The notes below the pieces were generated by a model, which did no database searches, was not told the DNA's origin, and worked only from the letters and a program-made list of their open reading frames with translations. Made by a program: the position numbers and the translations under genes. From the NCBI GenBank assembly GCA_947631715.1, contig CANRMK010000061.1:1-9860 (forward strand): DNA of 9,860 bases, written 5' to 3'. The DNA comes from an uncultured Acetatifactor sp. (GTDB lineage Bacteria; Bacillota; Clostridia; Lachnospirales; Lachnospiraceae). Positions 6,325 to 9,860 of this stretch are shown here, piece by piece (within the stretch, counting starts at the first letter, position 1; the number at the start of each line of letters is the position of its first letter).

Positions 6325-7077
6325 TTATTTCTTTCTGTTCATGTTCTTCTGCATTCTCCGCACTATACAGGAAAGCGTATAATTGATTATAAAGTAGATG
6401 GCTGCCGCAAGGCCGAACAGCACGAAGACATCGGATACGTTGATGCTTCCGGTGCCGTTATACTGGTTCGCCGCGCTCAAGATCTGCTTTACCCGGGCCA
6501 TCAGTTCGATGACAGCCACGTTGGCCAGGTAGGACGAGTCCTTGATGGTGGAAGTCACCTGGCTGAGCAGAGTGGGGAGAATACTGCGGTATGCCTGGGG
6601 CAGGATGATGTAGCGGAAAGTCTGCACAATATGGAAGCCCTGGGAGTGCGCTGCCTCGAACTGCCCTTTGGGGATCCCGTTGAGACCGCCTCTGACGATC
6701 TCTGCGATCACGGAGGAGGTAAAGAGGATCAGGGCAACGGCGGCCTTGAACAGAAGCTTTGTCTCCACACTGGTAAGCCCGAACATCTTCCGGGAGAAAG
6801 CGGCCGGGCAGGGCAGGAACACCAGACAGATAAAGATCCACAAAAGCAGGGGCGTGTTCCGGAACACCTCGATATAGATCACAGCCAGCGCATGAAAGAA
6901 CCTGGCGGCCAGCCCTTTGGTACAGTAGTTCCTGACTAACGCCAGCACGGAGCCTATGACAATGCTGCAGAAGACCGCGATCACCGATATGATCAGTGTG
7001 AACAGGATCCCTCTGCCGATATAGAGCAGGATCATTTCGTTTTTCAGCATGGAAAGGCTTGCTTCCAGATCATGCAT
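6325..7077 (-). CDS. Polar amino acid ABC transporter permease, second subunit
   Basis: This is a 250-residue membrane subunit of the His/Glu/Gln family (HisM/GltK-like). Hydrophobic segments lie near residues 17-48, 64-88, 108-127 and 218-238. The coupling loop GIPKGQFEAAHSQGF (134-148) is the EAA motif that contacts the ATPase. The signature RNTPLLLWIF (73-82) is typical of this family. The ATG at 7077 overlaps the stop of the previous permease gene by 8 nt (ATGCATGA), with GAGG nine bases before it. This points to coupled translation of two partners that form a heterodimeric channel. The C-terminus is strongly basic (RRMQKNMNRKK). The substrate cannot be read from this subunit. Confidence 0.92.
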   Translation of the reverse strand: MHDLEASLSMLKNEMILLYIGRGILFTLIISVIAVFCSIVIGSVLALVRNYCTKGLAARFFHALAVIYIEVFRNTPLLLWIFICLVFLPCPAAFSRKMFGLTSVETKLLFKAAVALILFTSSVIAEIVRGGLNGIPKGQFEAAHSQGFHIVQTFRYIILPQAYRSILPTLLSQVTSTIKDSSYLANVAVIELMARVKQILSAANQYNGTGSINVSDVFVLFGLAAAIYFIINYTLSCIVRRMQKNMNRKK

Positions 7078-7807
7078 CTGCCGCCACCTCGCTTTCCTCC
7101 CTCTGTCCGGGGATCATTTCGATTCTCTGTTCCCTCTGCTTCAGCGCAAGTTCCCAGGCGCTTGCCGTCCTGGACAGAGGATAGCAGATGACAAAGAACA
7201 AGAGCCCGCTGATCAGATAGGCGGGAGCATAAGCGCTTCCCGTATTTTCCCCTGTCACAAAGCTGTAGGTCAAAGAGATCAGGTCGGCGCCTCCGATGAT
7301 GTAAAGGCAGGAGGTGTTCTTGATCAGGTTCACGATCTGATTTACCATGGGCGGCAGGATCATCTTGATGCTCTGGGGCAGGATAATGTAATACATTCTT
7401 TCCAGATAAGTGAAGCCCTGGGACTGGGCAGCCTCGAACTGCCCTTTCGGAACGGCTTCAATTCCAGCTCTGACTACCTCCGCCATATAGGCTCCCGCAT
7501 ATACCCCCAGCGCCAGGATACCGGTGAGAATGATCCCGATGCTGTGCCCGGAGAAAGCCAGCGCGTAATACAAAAAGCAGGTCTGCAGGAGAATGGGGGT
7601 ATTCTGGATCACCTCCACATAGACACGGCTGATGATCTTTAACGCCTTTTTGCCGCTGGTGGCCATAAGGCCGAAAATGATTCCCAGGATCAGCGCCAGC
7701 AGTATGGCAAAAATGGCAGTCCTGGCCGTGTTGAACAGACCTAACAGGAATGTCCCTCTGTAATCCCAGACCTTTCCCCATGCTCTTGCCGAAAAAATTC
7801 CGGACAT
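7070..7807 (-). CDS. Polar amino acid ABC transporter permease, first subunit
   Basis: This 245-residue inner-membrane subunit is paralogous to the gene that follows it. It shows RVYVEVIQNTPILLQ (61-75), the conserved segment of HisMQ-type permeases, and the EAA coupling loop AVPKGQFEAAQSQGF (118-132). Membrane segments lie near 20-48, 72-85, 88-108, 138-160 and 195-212. GGAGG lies eight bases before the ATG at 7807. About 80 bases separate it from the binding-protein gene, and most of that gap is a strong hairpin that should lower its expression. The last 25 residues are charged and should be cytoplasmic. With the ATPase and the second permease it completes a standard importer. Confidence 0.92.
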   Translation of the reverse strand: MSGIFSARAWGKVWDYRGTFLLGLFNTARTAIFAILLALILGIIFGLMATSGKKALKIISRVYVEVIQNTPILLQTCFLYYALAFSGHSIGIILTGILALGVYAGAYMAEVVRAGIEAVPKGQFEAAQSQGFTYLERMYYIILPQSIKMILPPMVNQIVNLIKNTSCLYIIGGADLISLTYSFVTGENTGSAYAPAYLISGLLFFVICYPLSRTASAWELALKQREQRIEMIPGQREESEVAADA

Positions 7808-7831
7808 TTTGCTTCCCTCCCGTCTGCCGGG

Positions 7832-7860
7832 AAAAGGATCCTGTCTGACAGGATCCTTTT
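7832..7860 (-). terminator. Hairpin between binding-protein and permease genes
   Basis: AAAAGGATCCTGTC at 7832-7845 and its exact complement at 7847-7860 flank a single base, so the DNA is a 29-bp near-perfect palindrome. On the minus strand it lies 27 bases past the binding-protein stop and ends in TTTT. The T-run is short, so partial termination or protection of the upstream mRNA from 3' decay is more likely than full stop. In transport operons a hairpin here typically makes binding protein more abundant than permease. Confidence 0.7.
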
Positions 7861-7886
7861 GCGCCGGTCATTTCGCAGGCAGATGC

Positions 7887-8789
7887 CTACTGCAGATTGT
7901 TTTCCTCGATGAAGCCCTGGATCGTGCCGTCTTCAAGCCACTGGTCGATCAGATTTTCCACATAGGCGGAGAAATCGGAGCCCTTTGTGGTGGCAACGCC
8001 GTACTCCTGGGGGGAGAACTGATCCTGAATGTAGGAGCGCCCCTCGGTGTTGTAGACGGCCAGGATAGATTTATCCACACAGAAAGCGTCTACCTCGCCT
8101 GCGCTGAGAGCGGTGGAGATAGCGGGATAGTCGTCATACTGCCGGAAAGATACGCCTGTGGTCCAGAGCGCGGGATCGAACGTCTCGGGATCAAAGCCGT
8201 CTCCGGAGATCAGGCCCGCATCGATCATGGCGCTGACTAAGGACCTGGCGGAGGTGGAACCGGAAGAGACGCCTACCGTTTTGTCCTTCAGGCCGGACAG
8301 GTCGGTGATGCCGCTGGAATCCTCCACCAGCACCGATACATAGTCCGTGTAGTAAGGGGTCGAGAAGTCCCAGCTTTCCTTTCTCTCATCTGTGATGGTA
8401 AAGGTGGCAAGTACGCAGTCGATGTCGCCGGAATCCAGAAGCTCGGTCCTGGTGGCGGCGGTAACGGTGGTAAATTCAATGTCCACGCCCAAAGACTCTG
8501 CGATCTTTTCGGCAATGGAGATTTCCATACCGGAGTACTCCCCGGTGAGAGTGTCCTGGAATCCGAATCCCACTACGGCATTCTTTACGCCTACCCGCAG
8601 GACGCCCCTGTCGATGATGGCGGCCACGTCCGGCCCGTACTGCTCCTCCGAAGAGCTGTTATCGGCGGAAGCCGTTTCCGATCCTGCCGATGCCGATGCG
8701 CCTGCATCCTGGGCGGAATCGCCGCAGCCCGTAAGCAGCAGGGCGGACGCCGCCATTACGGCGGCAAAGACTTTGGTTAATTTTTTCAT
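7887..8789 (-). CDS. Amino acid-binding lipoprotein of the ABC importer (family 3)
   Basis: The product is 300 residues. The signal peptide ends in LLTGC with Cys 22 as the lipid anchor; a Ser/Ala-rich linker (24-48) follows, then a bilobed family 3 solute-binding domain. RGVLRVGVKNAVVGFGFQD (61-79) is the first strand. ATFTITDERKESWDFSTPYY (128-147) is the family signature, with Arg 136 as the expected carboxylate-binding residue. VGVSSGSTSA (172-181) and VDAFCVDKSIL (233-243) line the second lobe. The GFGF segment resembles acidic amino acid binders such as PEB1, so glutamate or aspartate is my best guess. The start at 8789 is chosen over 8798 because AAGGAGG is ten bases from the former and one base from the latter. 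The protein captures substrate outside the membrane for the two permeases. Confidence 0.92.
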   Translation of the reverse strand: MKKLTKVFAAVMAASALLLTGCGDSAQDAGASASAGSETASADNSSSEEQYGPDVAAIIDRGVLRVGVKNAVVGFGFQDTLTGEYSGMEISIAEKIAESLGVDIEFTTVTAATRTELLDSGDIDCVLATFTITDERKESWDFSTPYYTDYVSVLVEDSSGITDLSGLKDKTVGVSSGSTSARSLVSAMIDAGLISGDGFDPETFDPALWTTGVSFRQYDDYPAISTALSAGEVDAFCVDKSILAVYNTEGRSYIQDQFSPQEYGVATTKGSDFSAYVENLIDQWLEDGTIQGFIEENNLQ

Positions 8790-8799
8790 AATCCTCATT

Positions 8800-8806
8800 C
8801 CTCCTT
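8800..8806 (-). promoter_or_regulatory. Strong ribosome binding site of the binding-protein gene
   Basis: AAGGAGG on the minus strand is the strongest Shine-Dalgarno match in the operon. It lies ten bases before the ATG at 8789 and only one before the ATG at 8798, which rules out the longer start. High translation fits the excess of binding protein that importers need. Confidence 0.75.
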
Positions 8807-8850
8807 TTTTGCCCTTTCCTAAGGATCACATGGGAAAGCGGCGGTTGTTT

Positions 8851-8888
8851 TTATCAAAGCCGCAGGCGGAACGCCCGGGCGCTGATAA
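8851..8888 (-). repeat. Structured intergenic segment between ATPase and binding-protein genes
   Basis: TTATCA at 8851-8856 and TGATAA at 8883-8888 are complementary. They enclose two self-complementary GC-rich words: CCGCAGGCGG (about 8860-8869) and CGCCCGGGCG (8872-8881). The RNA could fold as two hairpins on a closing stem. It occupies much of the 117-base gap in the operon and has no T-run, so processing or mRNA stability is more likely than termination. Confidence 0.45.
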
Positions 8889-8906
8889 CGGTTTGGAAAA
8901 AATACC

Positions 8907-9632
8907 TCAGGACCGGATGATCTTGCCCAGAAACTGCTTGACACGGTCATTTTTAGGATCGGTGAAAAAGTGTTCCGGGGTCCCCTCCTCTAAGATCATG
9001 CCGTCCGCCATAAAGACCACTCTGTCGGCTACCTGCCTTGCGAATCCCATTTCGTGGGTGACCACTACCATGGTGATGTTTTCCTTTGCCAATCTGATCA
9101 TCACGTCCAGCACCTCCTGAATGGTCTCGGGATCCAGAGCCGAGGTGGGCTCGTCAAAGAGAATGATCTTTGTCTGGGAGCAGAGCGCTCTGGCGATGGC
9201 GATGCGCTGCTGCTGGCCGCCGGAAAGCGTGGTGGGATAGACATGTGCCTTGTCTCTGAGGCCTACCACGTCAAGATAGTGGAAAGCAAGCTCCTCCGCC
9301 TCCTTTTTGCTCTTGTGATGGAGCTTCATGGGGGCGATGGTCAGGTTCTTCAGCACTGTCATATGGGGGTAGAGATTGAACTGCTGGAACACCATGGAAA
9401 TGGAATCCCGGACTATTTTGGTCTTGTTTTTTGCAGTCAGCTCCTGCCCGTCTATGTACACATGGCCGCTTGTGGGCTCCTCCAAGAAGTTCATGCATCG
9501 GACGGTAGTGGATTTCCCGGATCCGGAGGGGCCGATGATCACCAGCTTCTCTCCCTCCTTTACCTCCAGATTCACATTTTTTAGTACCTGTAAATCGCCG
9601 AAGTTCTTGCATACGTTTTCCATTTTGATCAT
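8907..9632 (-). CDS. glnQ: Polar amino acid ABC transporter ATP-binding protein
   Basis: The product is 241 residues, the usual length for GlnQ-type ATPases. Walker A is GPSGSGKST at 34-42. The Q-loop is VFQQFNLYPHMT at 81-92. The signature LSGGQQQRIAIARAL spans 136-150. Walker B ILFDE is at 157-161, the D-loop SALD at 164-167, and the switch histidine is His 193 in VVVTHEMGF. All are intact, so it should hydrolyse ATP to drive import through the two downstream permeases. The ATG at 9632 has GGAGG nine bases upstream. An open extension to 9710 runs through the leader hairpin, lacks family similarity and is not used in my reading. It is the first gene of the operon, an order found in many clostridial importers. 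The symbol marks the family; glutamine specificity is not implied. Confidence 0.93.
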   Translation of the reverse strand: MIKMENVCKNFGDLQVLKNVNLEVKEGEKLVIIGPSGSGKSTTVRCMNFLEEPTSGHVYIDGQELTAKNKTKIVRDSISMVFQQFNLYPHMTVLKNLTIAPMKLHHKSKKEAEELAFHYLDVVGLRDKAHVYPTTLSGGQQQRIAIARALCSQTKIILFDEPTSALDPETIQEVLDVMIRLAKENITMVVVTHEMGFARQVADRVVFMADGMILEEGTPEHFFTDPKNDRVKQFLGKIIRS

Positions 9633-9685
9633 GGCGGCAATCCTCCCTGCATTTTCCAGCCGGCAGACGCTCTGACGCCTGGAAC

Positions 9686-9724
9686 AAAAAAGGCGTCCCA
9701 CTGCATTCACAGTGAAACGCCTTT
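9686..9724 (-). terminator. Terminator-like hairpin in the 5' leader of the transport operon
   Basis: On the minus strand the arms AAAGGCGT and ACGCCTTT (9717-9724 and 9689-9696) enclose a second stem, CACTG/CAGTG, with a six-base loop. TTTTTT (9686-9691) follows directly. It begins about ten bases after the predicted transcription start and ends over 50 bases before the ATPase ATG, so it is inside the leader and not at a gene end. This suggests premature termination that can be relieved, as in attenuators. Neither a ligand nor a protein can be named from the sequence. Confidence 0.7.
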
Positions 9725-9739
9725 GTCTCTTTACGGACG

Positions 9740-9768
9740 ATATTAAAACAAAAAAATCGGAATGTCAA
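9740..9768 (-). promoter_or_regulatory. Sigma-A promoter of the amino acid transport operon
   Basis: TTGACA (9763-9768) and TAATAT (9740-9745) on the minus strand are 17 bases apart. Start of transcription is expected near 9733. Long A/T tracts lie in the spacer and just upstream of the -35 box and may act as an UP element. The leader up to the ATG of the ATPase is about 100 bases. Confidence 0.8.
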
Positions 9769-9781
9769 CAAAAAAATTTTA

Positions 9782-9795
9782 AATTTTTAAAAATT
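9782..9795. repeat. AT-only perfect palindrome between divergent promoters
   Basis: AATTTTTAAAAATT is a 14-bp perfect palindrome inside a longer A/T tract. It lies upstream of both the minus promoter at 9740-9768 and the plus promoter at 9817-9845. It could be a shared UP element, curved DNA or a protein site; composition alone could also produce it. Confidence 0.4.
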
Positions 9796-9816
9796 CCAGG
9801 ACGCTGTTTTTGGGTA

Positions 9817-9845
9817 TTGACAGAATACGGAAAAGAAGTTAGAAT
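9817..9845 (+). promoter_or_regulatory. Divergent plus-strand promoter for a gene outside the window
   Basis: TTGACA (9817-9822) and TAGAAT (9840-9845) are separated by 17 bases. Start of transcription would be near 9852, eight bases from the window end, so the gene served is not visible. It points away from the transport operon; the neighbour could be its regulator, which is inference. Confidence 0.6.
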
Positions 9846-9860
9846 TTAAAAAGTTGAAAC

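Noticed and set aside
5677..6939. Long plus-strand frames opposite the kinase-like gene and permease (for example 5677-6213 and 6220-6939)
   Set aside because: They arise from the GC-rich codon use of the genes on the other strand. Their composition (many His, Gly, Asp) is typical of antisense shadows.
9054..9584. Plus-strand frame opposite the ATPase
   Set aside because: It mirrors the Walker and signature regions of the ATPase and has no independent support.
9686..9724. Leader hairpin as an ANTAR target or named riboswitch
   Set aside because: The six-base loop TGAATG lacks A at position 1 and G at position 4, and I see no conserved core of a riboswitch class that I know.

Overview
The window looks like a chromosomal segment of a gut-type Clostridia, most likely Lachnospiraceae. 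Supporting this are consensus sigma-A promoters, GGAGG-type ribosome binding sites, lipoproteins with LTGC lipoboxes, a clostridial BlaI/BlaR1 pair, and a polar amino acid ABC operon ending in a cytidylate-kinase-like gene. The species cannot be fixed from the sequence. The left third is AT-rich and the transport operon on the right is clearly more GC-rich.

Left part (1-3311, plus strand): a run of poorly characterised envelope genes. It starts with the tail of an unknown reading frame and a C-terminal remnant of a lipoprotein-family gene. These are followed by a small one-pass membrane protein (319-792), a lipoprotein of the same family as the remnant (839-2083), and a second lipoprotein (2142-3311) with an acidic linker and a calcium-loop-like motif. 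The 839-2083 gene appears to have lost its last residues through a one-base change in a TTTT run: the conserved end of the family can be read in the next frame, just past the stop.

Middle part (3285-5540, minus strand): a BlaI-type repressor gene followed, with an 8-nt overlap, by a BlaR1-type sensor protease carrying a class-D-like penicillin-binding domain. A perfect TTGACA-17-TATAAT promoter lies upstream of blaI, and a TTACA/TGTAA operator-like cluster lies just downstream of its -10 box. No beta-lactamase gene is present in the window. Between this unit and the next is a compact element (5571-5644) closed by a perfect 13-bp inverted repeat.

Right part (5689-9768, minus strand): a five-gene operon in the order ATPase, substrate-binding lipoprotein, permease, permease, cytidylate-kinase-like protein. 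The first four form a complete polar amino acid importer; glutamate or aspartate is the best guess for its substrate. The operon has a strong promoter, a terminator-like hairpin in its 5' leader, a structured ATPase/binding-protein intergenic region, and a near-perfect hairpin after the binding-protein gene. The last is the usual place for an element that keeps binding protein more abundant than permeases. A divergent plus-strand promoter (9817-9845) points out of the window.

Most of this is recognisable biology. I did not find a convincing new multi-gene system. The observations most worth a second look are the frameshifted lipoprotein, the 13-bp inverted-repeat element with alternative pairing, the leader hairpin of the transport operon, and the BlaI/BlaR1 unit without a local target gene.
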